From contig OY782766.1 of the NCBI GenBank assembly GCA_963678235.1, forward strand, positions 3,720,001 through 3,784,000: a stretch of 64,000 nucleotides of DNA. Reading direction: 5' to 3'. Shown here in pieces: positions 54,242 to 63,237 of the stretch. Made by a program: the position numbers and the translations under genes. Source of the stretch: JABMQB01 sp963678235 (lineage in GTDB: Bacteria > Bacteroidota > Bacteroidia > Bacteroidales > Prolixibacteraceae). A model generated the notes under the pieces. It worked only from the letters and a program-made list of their open reading frames with translations. It did not search any database and was not told the origin of the DNA. Numbering within the stretch: the first letter of the stretch is position 1; each line of letters starts with the position of its first letter.

Positions 54242-54808
54242 TTATTCGTCGTCTAAGATTGTATATGTAATTTCGATATCATCGTCTTCGAAATCCAACA
54301 GCCCATAACTATCATCAGAAGTAAGTGCCAAAGCATAGGTAAGGTTACGGCCTTTAGATGCACCGTTTCCGGTCCAACAACTTCCAACACTGCTCACAAT
54401 ATTTTGAGGGGTAGTTGAAAGTGTAATAGTACTTGAAGCAGTTCCTTTCACGCCATTTCCTTGTCCTGCATCGGCACCAGCCTCAACTGTTAAGGTTAGC
54501 CCGTCAGGTACTTCTCCGTTAGTAATCTGAACAGACACTTTTCTTGACAATCCGGCAGCAACCACTGAAGAATAGTTCATCCAGGTTCCGTTGTCGGTAG
54601 CCGAAGAGAAGTCAAGGGCTTCACCAGCTTCAGTTGGGGCAGTAGGGGCCAATACGATCCCTGAGAAGTCTCCTTCAAGGTCAAGCAATGCAACCTCTGG
54701 GATACTAAGTTTAACACTGTGTTTGAAAGCTTCCGTGTCCTGTGCATTTGATTTTAATACACCGATTGTGGCCATTAGCGCCAATGTGAATACAGCTAAT
54801 TTTTTCAT
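54242..54808 (-). CDS. Small exported protein with SIPEVALLDLEG motif (copy A)
   Basis: 188 residues. Signal peptide MKKLAVFTLALMATIGVLKSNAQ. The mature protein starts with HSVKLSIPEVALLDLEG, has repeated short beta-strand-like stretches (VSVQITNGEVPDGLTLTVEAG, STITLSTTPQNIV), one conserved cysteine in SVGSCWTGNG, and an acidic C-terminus DIEITYTILDDE. No lipobox and no sorting domain. I do not recognise the family; a secreted beta-sandwich subunit or adhesin is a reasonable guess. Copy B differs by two residues (K19R, E26K) over its length. Confidence 0.8.
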   Translation of the reverse strand: MKKLAVFTLALMATIGVLKSNAQDTEAFKHSVKLSIPEVALLDLEGDFSGIVLAPTAPTEAGEALDFSSATDNGTWMNYSSVVAAGLSRKVSVQITNGEVPDGLTLTVEAGADAGQGNGVKGTASSTITLSTTPQNIVSSVGSCWTGNGASKGRNLTYALALTSDDSYGLLDFEDDDIEITYTILDDE

Positions 54809-55491
54809 TTTTTTCGATTTTAAAGAGTGAATATTAATTTATAAAGGGTAATTCAATAAAACCGTTTGGGGGATAAGCAGTTCCTATTCGTCGTCTAAGA
54901 TTGTATATGTAATTTCGATATCATCGTCCTCGAAATCCAACAGCCCATAACTATCATCAGAAGTAAGTGCCAAAGCATAGGTAAGGTTACGGCCTTTAGA
55001 TGCACCGTTTCCGGTCCAACAACTTCCAACACTGCTCACAATATTTTGAGGGGTAGTTGAAAGTGTAATAGTGCTTGAAGCAGTTCCTTTCACGCCATTT
55101 CCTTGTCCTGCATCGGCACCAGCCTCAACTGTTAAGGTTAGCCCGTCAGGTACTTCTCCGTTAGTAATCTGAACAGACACTTTTCTTGACAATCCGGCAG
55201 CAACTACTGAAGAATAGTTCATCCAGGTTCCGTTGTCGGTAGCCGAAGAGAAGTCAAGGGCTTCACCAGCTTCAGTTGGGGCAGTAGGGGCCAATACGAT
55301 CCCTGAGAAGTCTCCTTCAAGGTCAAGCAATGCAACCTCTGGGATACTAAGTTTAACACTGTGTTTGAAAGCTTTCGTGTCCTGTGCATTTGATCTTAAT
55401 ACACCGATTGTGGCCATTAGCGCCAATGTGAATACAGCTAATTTTTTCATTTTTTTCGATTTTAAAGAGTGAATATTAATTTATAAAAGGG
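54243..55491 (-). repeat. Near-identical tandem duplication of about 606 bp
   Basis: Copies 54243-54848 and 54885-55491, offset 642 bases, cover each coding region and its leader up to the AATTTATAA stretch. I see only about five base changes between them. A 36-base spacer separates the copies. Confidence 0.9.
54884..55450 (-). CDS. Small exported protein with SIPEVALLDLEG motif (copy B)
   Basis: 188 residues, identical to copy A except R19 and K26. The DNA is equally close, including the leader sequence before the ATG, so the duplication is recent. Same features: signal peptide, SIPEVALLDLEG, a single cysteine in GSCWTGNG and an acidic tail. It lies 49 bases after the third paralogue and 75 bases before copy A, all on the minus strand, so the three are probably one transcript. 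Confidence 0.8.
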   Translation of the reverse strand: MKKLAVFTLALMATIGVLRSNAQDTKAFKHSVKLSIPEVALLDLEGDFSGIVLAPTAPTEAGEALDFSSATDNGTWMNYSSVVAAGLSRKVSVQITNGEVPDGLTLTVEAGADAGQGNGVKGTASSTITLSTTPQNIVSSVGSCWTGNGASKGRNLTYALALTSDDSYGLLDFEDDDIEITYTILDDE

Positions 55492-55499
55492 TATTTATT

Positions 55500-56063
55500 T
55501 TAGTAATCATCTGTTAGTGTGTAAGTAATTGTTAGATCTGCTTCAGTATTAGTTAGTTTGGCATAGTCTGCGTCCGATTCAATATCTAATTTATAACTAA
55601 GGTTATGTCCGTTGTTTGTTCCATTTCCGGTATAACAGCTTCCAACGTTGTAAATTATTTTTTGTGGGTTATGACTAAGTTTTATTTGCCCTGAAGGATT
55701 ACCCATATTTCCTTTGCCGTTTCCTGCGTCGTTTGCTGCAGTTGCTAATAATATGAGGCCCTCCGGAACATATCCTCTGGTAATTTCAACCGTGACACTT
55801 CTTGTTTTATTCCTTCCTACCACGGATGAATAATTAATCCATACATTGTTATCTACCGCTTGTGTAAAGTCAAATCCTTCTCCGGCTTCAGTTGGAGCTT
55901 TTGGTGCCAATGTGATCGACTTAGATCCTTCCAGATCGAGTAATGCTACTTCAGGGATACTTATAGTAACCTTATGCCCGGATGAATTATCATCCTGTGC
56001 ATGTGTATTTATAAGTCCTGTGAATATGAGTAAAATCATTACTGTAAATTTTAAAGTTTTCAT
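55500..56063 (-). CDS. Third, divergent member of the SIPEVALLDLEG exported family
   Basis: About 187 residues from the ATG at 56063 (MKTLKFTVMILLIFTGLINTHAQ), which gives a signal peptide matching its paralogues; the longer frame to 56099 adds 12 non-signal residues. Shared with copies A and B: HKVTISIPEVALLDLEG, LAPKAPTEAGE, WINYSSVVG, RSVTVEITRGYVPEGL, NVGSCYTGNG and LTITYTLTDD. About half of the residues differ elsewhere, so it is an older duplicate. First gene of the likely three-gene transcript, with a promoter-like box upstream. Confidence 0.8.
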   Translation of the reverse strand: MKTLKFTVMILLIFTGLINTHAQDDNSSGHKVTISIPEVALLDLEGSKSITLAPKAPTEAGEGFDFTQAVDNNVWINYSSVVGRNKTRSVTVEITRGYVPEGLILLATAANDAGNGKGNMGNPSGQIKLSHNPQKIIYNVGSCYTGNGTNNGHNLSYKLDIESDADYAKLTNTEADLTITYTLTDDY

Positions 56064-56102
56064 TGTTCTGTTGTTGTAGTTTTTGATCATAATTTGCACT
56101 TA

Positions 56103-56110
56103 CAAAGTTA
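56103..56110 (-). promoter_or_regulatory. Candidate -7 box for the three exported-protein genes
   Basis: Minus strand TAACTTTG matches TAnnTTTG and lies 40 bases before the ATG at 56063. The -33 element is only partial (TTTC). Confidence 0.42.
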
Positions 56111-56229
56111 GATGGTGGGGAAATTCTGGAAATAGGGAAAACTCTGAAAAGGAATTTCGAAAAACCCTATAAAAACAACAGTAATATATTTAAGAAGCTA
56201 TAAACCAGACATATAGGAAATATCGAAAT

Positions 56230-56291
56230 GGGACAAACCCCAACACGGGACAATAAATGGTTTAATGGGACATCAATATCAAAATAGGACA
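56230..56291 (+). repeat. Four short direct repeats of (T/C)GGGACA
   Basis: GGGACA occurs at 56230, 56247 and 56267, with AGGACA at 56286, spaced 17-20 bases, about two helical turns. It lies within the 425-base gap between the exported-protein genes and the NikR-like gene. Regularly spaced repeats are seen in regulator sites and in the ends of IS21-type elements; neither is proven here. The rest of the gap shows no gene. Confidence 0.55.
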
Positions 56292-56488
56292 ATTCGAACT
56301 TAGACTGATCAGAATAAAATGAAACCTATCTTGTTGTATTGAAATTAACATAATATTTAACCAGACAAGATTTGGAATCGTTTGAAAATGCTGTTGTCTG
56401 TTGGTTATTTGTAGTTCTAAAATTAGTCTGTTTAAGCAGCTTTCGAGTTTCAAAAATTTCACGTATTTTTCGGATAAATTCAAGAATT

Positions 56489-56890
56489 ATGGCTGTTTCA
56501 AGATTTGGGGTGTCTTTGGATAAAGATCTTTTGGATACCCTTGATAAATTTGTTGAAGTTAATGCGTTTGCAAACAGGTCGCAGGCAATTCGGCATGTTC
56601 TGGAGAAATACCTGGTAGATGAAAAATGGAAATGCGATAATATTGTTGCAGGGGCAGTAACATTGGTTTACGATTGTAGTAAAATGGACATTGTTGCCAG
56701 GGTTTCTGAAATTATTCTTGGCCATAAAGAATTAGTTTTATCCTCCCAAAATTTTTATTTGGATGCTACTAATTGTATGGGAATTATTGCATTAAAAGGC
56801 CCTTCGTACAAATTAACGGAATTTTCGGATAAACTTGTCGCCATTAAAAACCTCCAACACGCCAAATTAATTATGAGCAAGGTTAAATAG
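56489..56890 (+). CDS. NikR-like ribbon-helix-helix regulator lacking most nickel ligands
   Basis: 133 residues from the ATG at 56489, the same length as E. coli NikR; an upstream in-frame ATG adds 39 implausible residues. N-terminal ribbon-helix-helix VSRFGVSLDKDLLDTLDKFVE...NRSQAIRHVLEKYL, then an ACT-like C-terminal domain (AGAVTLVYDCSK, CMGIIALKGPSYKLTEFSDKLVAIKNLQHAKL). Gapless comparison from memory with E. coli NikR places L77, N88, Y90 and C96 where the nickel ligands H76, H87, H89 and C95 would be, so only the cysteine remains. DNA binding is likely; nickel sensing is doubtful. No nickel transporter or hydrogenase gene is nearby. Confidence 0.85.
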   Translation: MAVSRFGVSLDKDLLDTLDKFVEVNAFANRSQAIRHVLEKYLVDEKWKCDNIVAGAVTLVYDCSKMDIVARVSEIILGHKELVLSSQNFYLDATNCMGIIALKGPSYKLTEFSDKLVAIKNLQHAKLIMSKVK

Positions 56891-58046
56891 CAGAATTGTG
56901 GATGGATAGTCATGCAAAATGTTTTACGTGAAACCTTACGAAAAATAATGCATGTAGGGATGACCGAATAATTCGAATATTTGTTTACCTAAATTTGAAA
57001 GATGGGATTCACAAGGATTATGGTTTTATATATTTCTAAATATCTGTTCATGGAAATTTGGGCTTTACAATTTATTAAATGTCTTCCTGTAATTTTTTAT
57101 TCTCTAGTTTATGTTAATAATCCTGCATTTGAAACTACTCAGGGTTATTGCAGCCACTTTGGTTTCTATAAATATCGTTTTTAAAATAAAGTAGATTTGA
57201 TATTGGGAATTATTTTGCTTTTTCTCTCTACTCATTACTCAATACTCAAGTCTGACCGTTCATTATATTTTGAATTTCCTGTCTGCCGAACAGGCAGGCA
57301 TTCAATTTTAAACCTATTTTGCTTCCAGTGCAAGTGGTTTAGTTAATTGTGCAATTTATCCACTTCAAAATGGTGTGAAGTTATTGCTAATTAATGTAGA
57401 ACCAAATTTGGGATTCACAGTAAAAATATATTCTGTTTTAATGGCTATTTACGCAATGGTTGACCTGTTAAAATTAGGTGAGAACAGATTAAAAATAACG
57501 GTTTGTTTTTTTGCTTTTTCCCCTATTCCCTTATTAAATTCTTTTTTTTTCAATATGTTTCTCCAACAAGTTGCTTTTTAATGCATTTTTTATACTTTAG
57601 CATCGAATTTTATTCACCAAACAAAATATGAAAACCAGATTTATTTTTTCCATAAACAATTTCATTTAACGAAGTGTTAAGGCAAGCGTGCTTTACCTTA
57701 GTAATTATTTAACATTCTGTTAAACAGAAAATAAATATAATCTGTTGGAATTGCCAATTTGAAAAGATAATTTTGGGGTTTGTTGGTAAATATTTAATTA
57801 AATAAACAATAGGGTTTTAGAATAAGTCCAGGTTGTTAAATTGTAATAAAAATACCTGCTGATGTTGACAAGGTTAACAAATAGTGGTTTTTTTTGGTGT
57901 AATGCCTATAATTTTTGGCAGAAGTTGTAAATAATTGTGAAAAAAGTCATATTTTGTAGTTCGATTACTCAAAAAGGCTTTTTGAAGTAATATATTATAA
58001 ATTAGTTAATGAAAATAAATACAAGTTTAATTTTAATTATTAGGTT
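56891..58046. other. Long intergenic region upstream of the adhesin
   Basis: About 1150 very AT-rich bases. Open frames at 57002 and 57375 (60 and 68 codons) lack signals, family motifs and plausible starts, so I do not call them. A GC-rich palindrome lies at 57280-57300 (listed separately). The last 450 bases should hold the adhesin promoter and leader; no exact consensus box was found. Confidence 0.5.
57280..57300. repeat. GC-rich palindrome in AT-rich intergenic DNA
   Basis: Arms TGTCTGCC and GGCAGGCA pair over 8 bp (one G-U) around a 5-base loop GAACA. No T tract follows, so it is not a terminator. It resembles in style, but not sequence, the palindrome in the pseudo-tRNAs. Confidence 0.55.
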
Positions 58047-61000
58047 ATGAAAAAACTTTATCTTCTACTTTTTTTAATGTTGACGATTGGTTTTGCTCAT
58101 GGGCAGATAACATGCCCATCGAATCAATCGGCAGCGACTGACGTAGACGAATGTTCTGCGTCAAATGTATCATTGCCGTTACCCGGGAACCTGCCAAATG
58201 GGTTTGCGGATACGATAACGTATACTTTGAGTGGGGCAACAACGCAATCATCATCGTCATTTACCCCATTGTACACATCAATGACAGACAGTTTCTTCGT
58301 TGGTGTTACTACAGTTACGTACACAATTGATACTTTAGCTAATTCAGGATCGGTTACCTGTGTTTTTACAGTTACTGTTTCGGATGAGCAGGCACCTGAC
58401 GTAAGTCTAATTGCCGGTCAACCGTACACAGTACAAGTTGATGGTACTGGTAATGTTGATCTTGCTGTTGCATTGGCTGATACCTTTAATCTTGTTTTAA
58501 ACGACAACTGTGATGTAACTCCATTAGATGTTACTTTTGATATTCAAAATTTCGATTGTGACGATATTGGTACTACGCATACTGTTGAAGTTACAGTATT
58601 GGATAGTGGCGATGTTGCATCTGCAGGAAACCTTCCTAACGAATCAGTTGCTACAATTTATGTAACTATTGCAGACACTGTTTCTCCGGTTGCGTTGTGT
58701 TATGCTCAGGATACTGTGTATATTGATGAATTAGGCGCAACAACATTAATTGTTGCCGATATTGATAGTGCTTCAATGGACAATTGTGAAATTGATACCA
58801 TGTGGTTAAGCAACTATGGTTTTACTTGTGCTGATACCGGAAGTTACAATGACACATTAACTGTAACAGATATTTACGGCAACTCAAGCACATGTGTAAC
58901 CACAGTTACTGTATTAGACACTATTGCTCCTAAAATTTTCTGTTTAGACGATACTGTTTATTTAGATAGAGGAGGAGATGCAGAAGTATTGCTTGCTAAT
59001 ATTCTGGATTCCATTTGGGAAAATTCTTGTGAAGCAGTATTGACAAACATTGATACTGTAATGTCAGATACTTTCTTCCACTGTGCAACAGGTAATTATG
59101 ATACTGTAATTACAGTTACCATTTATGACCATGCAATGTTAAGCGGAACTTGTACTTCTACAATCACTGTAATGGATACTGTTTCTCCAGAAGCTTTCTG
59201 CATTGCTAAAGACACTGTTTATTTAGACGATGACGGAATTGCATTTGCTACCTGGATGAATGTTTTAGATTCTGCTTGGGACAACTGTTCATTAGTTGAC
59301 ACCTCATTAATGGAAGCTGGAAACGATACCGTTTGGTTCAGCTGTGATCAGGTTAACCTGGATAGCACTGTACTTGTAATTGTTGAAGACCATGTCGGTT
59401 TAACAGGAACATGTGAATCAACTATTACTGTTTTAGATACCACTTCTCCTGAAATCTTCTGTTTGAACGATACTATTTATCTTGACAGGGACGGATTTGC
59501 TGAGGTGATGATGCCGGAATTGGTTGACTCAACCTGGGAAAACAGTTGTTTGGTGAATCAGGACACAATGCTTTCTGATACCTTCTTCTATTGTATGGGA
59601 GGCGATTACGATACAACAATTACGGTAACCTTAATTGATTACGCTGGAAACGATGGTACTTGTACTTCCACAATAACTGTATTAGACACAGTTTCTCCTG
59701 AAATTTGGTGTGTTGAACGCGATACTATTTATTTAGATTATGATGGTACCGATACAATGGATACCTATTTATATATTACTGGTGTTCTTGTGGATTCAAC
59801 CTGGGAAAATTGTACGATTGATACTTTAGTTCTAGGAGCTGAAGGTTCTGAATCTACTGGGGGTGATACAATCACTGCTGATTGTAGAGATGTTGGGACG
59901 CATGGACCTATTCCAGTTTCAGTTATTGATGCTTCTGGAAATTGGGGTACTTGTTGGACTTCAATTACCATAATGGATACTATTAAACCAGATGAACTAT
60001 GTCAAGATGTAAATATTTACCTTGATTCAATGGGCAATACTGCTGTTAGTGCAAATATGGTTGATGGTGGATCCTGGGATGCTTGTGGAATTGATACCTT
60101 ATTAATAAGTCTCGATTCTACTGTATTTACTGATTCTATTTGGTTCGACTGTGAAGATGTTGGTGATATCGATGTTCTTCTAAAAGTTGTGGATAACCAT
60201 GGTAACGAAAGTACTTGTACTTCAACTGTTACTGTTTGGGACGAAATTTATCCAATGATCGATTGTGTTTACGACACTACGGTTTATCTTGATCAGGATG
60301 GATTAGCGGTTATGGAAGACTTTGGCTTATTGGTTGAATCAGTTTGGGATAACTGTGATTACACATTGAAATATACAGGTACTGCTTACGATTGTACTCA
60401 GGTAGATAATACTATTATGACATACGTAACAGTTACCGATGATAGTGGAAACAGTTCAACTTGTGATGTTTCAGTTACTGTGAAAGATCAATATGATCCG
60501 GTAATCGTTTGTGATGAATTGTCTGTTGACCTTTGGGAAAATGGAGAATATGTATTAGACGATACTGAAAAAGAAGAACTTGTTAAAGATGTATGGGATA
60601 ACTGTACAGATCTTGACTACGATGATATCGCAGTTGATTTATTCTCATTCGAATGTGTGAATGTTGAAACTGATTCTGCAAAAGTTAAGTACACTGTTTC
60701 TGATGAGCATGGAAACACAACAGTAAAATATTGTTACGTTGAAGTAAATGATGTAACCGATCCTGTTGCTATGTGTATAGATACAGTTCAATTAATTTTG
60801 GATGAAAATGGTCGCGCAATCTTATATCAAAGTGATGTAAATGATGGAGACGACCACGAAAGTACTCCGGAATGGGCAAGATTCTATAACGACCTTGAAG
60901 GTGGAAGTTATGATGCTTGTGGTATTGAATCAATGACATTATCAGAAAACGTATTTGAATGTGATGCTATTGGAATGAATACAGTTACTTTAACCGTAAT

Positions 61001-62204
61001 CGATCCTCATGGAAATTCAGATGCTTGTACTTCTGTAATTGAAGTTATCGACGATGTTGCACCTGTATTCACAGATGTTGCTGATGTTGAGGTTGAACTT
61101 GAACCAGGAGTTTGTTCAACTGCAATCGAATATCCAACTATTGATGCTGATGATGCATGTAAAGATGATCTTACATATACCTTAATTGAAGGATTAGGAG
61201 TTGATGGTGACTTCCCACTTGGTGTTACAACTGAAACTTGGGTTGTAGAAGATATGGGTGGAAATACCGATACTTTAACCTTTACAGTTACAGTTACTAC
61301 ATATAATGCTGCACCTGTTATTAATCCAACAGACGATATCGTAGTGGACGAAGATCCTTCTCCAATTACCGTATTGTTAACAGGTATTGGAACTGGTGGT
61401 GATTGTGATGCTGCTCAAATGGTAGATTCAGTTGCGGCTGTTGCTTCTGACAACGCACTAATTACTGGTATTGTAGTTACTTATGTTGATGGTGATGCTA
61501 CTGCAGGACTTGAATTAACAATTGCTCCAGATATGAACGGAACAGCAACTGTTGTTGTAACTGTTATGGATAATGGTGGTACTGAAGGAATGGGCATGAA
61601 TACAACTATGGATACATTCATGGTTACTGTTAATGCTGTTAATGATGCACCAGTTGTTGATCCTATTGCAGATGCTACTGTTATTGCAGACCATACTTTA
61701 GATATTCCTGTTGATGTTGCATTTAGCGATGTGGACGGTGATGTATTAACATTCGAGGTTACATTAGAAAATGGTGATCCACTTCCAGCTTGGTTAGTTT
61801 ACGCTGGTGGAACATTAACTGCAACTCCAACAACTTCTAATATTGGTTGTGTTGAAGTTAAAGTTGTAGCTTCTGATCCGGATGCTGCAAGTGTAACTGA
61901 TGTATTCCAAGTATGTGTATTGCCTTGGCCAACTGGTATCGAGGATGCATTCAAAAACATAGATGTTAAAATGTTCCCGAACCCGGCTAAGAACTTAGTT
62001 ACATTGGAAATCAGTGGAAACAATGGTTCAGATGTTGAGGTTGTGGTTATGAATATCACAGGTAAAGAAGTATTAAGGAAAGATTTCCAAACTACTGATG
62101 CTATCCAGTTCGATATGAGTGAGCACGTAAGCGGAATGTACTTTGTTAAATTAAATGTTGATGGTAACGAAGTGGTTAAGAAATTAATTCTTGATCGCAA
62201 GTAA
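58047..62204 (+). CDS. Giant HYR-type repeat adhesin with type IX sorting domain
   Basis: 1385 residues. Signal peptide MKKLYLLLFLMLTIGFAHGQ, then an N-terminal HYR-like domain. About nine to ten cysteine-bearing modules of 80-95 residues follow, each opening with D-x-x-x-P-x-x-x-C and DTxYLDxxG and closing near TCTSTITVLD. A further HYR-like domain (about 1000-1085), cadherin-like/Ig-like sections near 1090-1290, and a type A sorting domain (MFPNPAKNLVTLEI ... GMYFVKLNV ... KKLILDRK) complete it. It is very acidic and aspartate-rich, which fits calcium-stabilised surface repeats. Its codons favour GAT, GTT and ACT more than neighbouring genes do. Likely surface adhesion or matrix role. Confidence 0.9.
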   Translation: MKKLYLLLFLMLTIGFAHGQITCPSNQSAATDVDECSASNVSLPLPGNLPNGFADTITYTLSGATTQSSSSFTPLYTSMTDSFFVGVTTVTYTIDTLANSGSVTCVFTVTVSDEQAPDVSLIAGQPYTVQVDGTGNVDLAVALADTFNLVLNDNCDVTPLDVTFDIQNFDCDDIGTTHTVEVTVLDSGDVASAGNLPNESVATIYVTIADTVSPVALCYAQDTVYIDELGATTLIVADIDSASMDNCEIDTMWLSNYGFTCADTGSYNDTLTVTDIYGNSSTCVTTVTVLDTIAPKIFCLDDTVYLDRGGDAEVLLANILDSIWENSCEAVLTNIDTVMSDTFFHCATGNYDTVITVTIYDHAMLSGTCTSTITVMDTVSPEAFCIAKDTVYLDDDGIAFATWMNVLDSAWDNCSLVDTSLMEAGNDTVWFSCDQVNLDSTVLVIVEDHVGLTGTCESTITVLDTTSPEIFCLNDTIYLDRDGFAEVMMPELVDSTWENSCLVNQDTMLSDTFFYCMGGDYDTTITVTLIDYAGNDGTCTSTITVLDTVSPEIWCVERDTIYLDYDGTDTMDTYLYITGVLVDSTWENCTIDTLVLGAEGSESTGGDTITADCRDVGTHGPIPVSVIDASGNWGTCWTSITIMDTIKPDELCQDVNIYLDSMGNTAVSANMVDGGSWDACGIDTLLISLDSTVFTDSIWFDCEDVGDIDVLLKVVDNHGNESTCTSTVTVWDEIYPMIDCVYDTTVYLDQDGLAVMEDFGLLVESVWDNCDYTLKYTGTAYDCTQVDNTIMTYVTVTDDSGNSSTCDVSVTVKDQYDPVIVCDELSVDLWENGEYVLDDTEKEELVKDVWDNCTDLDYDDIAVDLFSFECVNVETDSAKVKYTVSDEHGNTTVKYCYVEVNDVTDPVAMCIDTVQLILDENGRAILYQSDVNDGDDHESTPEWARFYNDLEGGSYDACGIESMTLSENVFECDAIGMNTVTLTVIDPHGNSDACTSVIEVIDDVAPVFTDVADVEVELEPGVCSTAIEYPTIDADDACKDDLTYTLIEGLGVDGDFPLGVTTETWVVEDMGGNTDTLTFTVTVTTYNAAPVINPTDDIVVDEDPSPITVLLTGIGTGGDCDAAQMVDSVAAVASDNALITGIVVTYVDGDATAGLELTIAPDMNGTATVVVTVMDNGGTEGMGMNTTMDTFMVTVNAVNDAPVVDPIADATVIADHTLDIPVDVAFSDVDGDVLTFEVTLENGDPLPAWLVYAGGTLTATPTTSNIGCVEVKVVASDPDAASVTDVFQVCVLPWPTGIEDAFKNIDVKMFPNPAKNLVTLEISGNNGSDVEVVVMNITGKEVLRKDFQTTDAIQFDMSEHVSGMYFVKLNVDGNEVVKKLILDRK

Positions 62205-62235
62205 TCATAAGGTAAAGTTTAACCTACACTTAAAA

Positions 62236-62269
62236 AGAAGATGCTCGAAAGAGTATCTTCTTTTTTTTT
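62236..62269 (+). terminator. Terminator after the adhesin gene
   Basis: Stem AGAAGATGCTC / GAGTATCTTCT (11 bp, one G-U pair) with a GAAA loop, followed by nine T residues, 31 bases after the stop codon. Confidence 0.88.
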
Positions 62270-62623
62270 GCCTGTAATTCATTGTGCAAATTATGCAGCA
62301 TTAAAAAAAGATTAGAAACGATTGCTGTAGATTCATGTTACAATCCGTAATTGTAAAAAGGATCACATTAATATCCGAGTAAAGAATTGATTTGCTAATT
62401 ATCTAAATAAATAATGAAATAAGAGTATTTGTTGAAGTTATTATTTAAGGTAATACATTGTATCGTTGTTAGGTTAAGACCAGAATTAGTGCCTTTAGCA
62501 AAGGGCAATTTCATTAGATAACACCAACGTATTCACAATATGGAGAGTATCCTCAAACGTTGAAAAAAGTTGATAGAATTCACTTATTTAGAGAAAGAAG
62601 ATAAGGCATTCAATAAAGAAAAT
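62270..62623. other. Intergenic region after the adhesin terminator
   Basis: About 350 AT-rich bases without a credible gene, RNA or repeat, up to the left end of the hairpin-rich element. Confidence 0.5.
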
Positions 62624-62831
62624 CCTTGATGTCCGTTAGAAAACATTTTGTCCCCCAGGGATTTCTTCTAAAAAATGCAACTCCTATTCTACCAATACTT
62701 GCCCCTTTGGGCTGTTCCGTAAGGAACTCAATATGCGTAGAGATAAAATCGAACCCCAATGCTGAAAGTTCCGTAGGAACGAAAAAATCATAAATGCAGA
62801 GATAATGTTGAAATTTTACCGGACACCAATG
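62624..62831. mobile_element. MITE-like element with imperfect terminal inverted repeats and internal hairpins
   Basis: The left end (CCTTGATGTCCGTTAGAAAA) and the right end, read on the minus strand (CATTGGTGTCCGGTAAAA), are imperfect inverted repeats. Between them are four small perfect hairpins: TCCC-CCA-GGGA, GCCC-CTTT-GGGC, GTTCC-GTAA-GGAAC and GTTCC-GTA-GGAAC. A possible target duplication AAAGAAA occurs at 62615-62621 and 62832-62838. No transposase gene, so at most a non-autonomous element. A 77-codon minus-strand frame across it is a by-product of these repeats. Confidence 0.5.
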
Positions 62832-63237
62832 AAAGAAATGCATAAAAGAAAATATACAATCTAAGATAGATGGAAACAGAAAAAGCGAATTCTTCTTATT
62901 TATGGATTCTGCGATGTTTTTATATCCTATATTCAGTAAAATAATATTCTGCTTTTATCAATTTGCCAGAATACTACATTTAATTCAACTTTTATACAGC
63001 CCAGTTAGGCATAAAGCATTAATCAATTTAAATGGGGAATAATTCTTTAAAGATGTGATTTTCGATATAAAATTAGTTAGTAAAAAACAAAAATCGAATT
63101 TTATCAATCTTTATAAAGAATTATCATTATTGGAATGTATTTTTAGGATATAATAGAAATGGATTTATCTATAATTAAGAATATTGGAAAGCAGAAATAA
63201 ATATAAAGGGAGTTTGTTTTGCTTGGTTTGTACGTGA
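62832..63237. other. Intergenic region downstream of the GldK/GldJ-family gene
   Basis: About 400 very AT-rich bases with no gene on either strand. Notably it does not contain a gldL start, although gldL usually follows gldK directly. Confidence 0.55.

Noticed and set aside
54242..55491. Duplicate copies as a simple assembly error
   Set aside because: The copies have several base differences and distinct flanks, so both appear real, though long reads would settle it.
57002..57184. 60-codon plus-strand frame after the NikR-like gene
   Set aside because: AT-rich chance frame, no signal peptide or motif, next to unrelated low-complexity sequence.
57375..57581. 68-codon plus-strand frame
   Set aside because: No recognisable motif and phenylalanine-rich composition from T tracts; no promoter or ribosome site.
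62610..62843. 77-codon minus-strand frame
   Set aside because: Covers the hairpin-rich MITE-like element end to end; its sequence is dictated by the repeats and it has no start signal or family.
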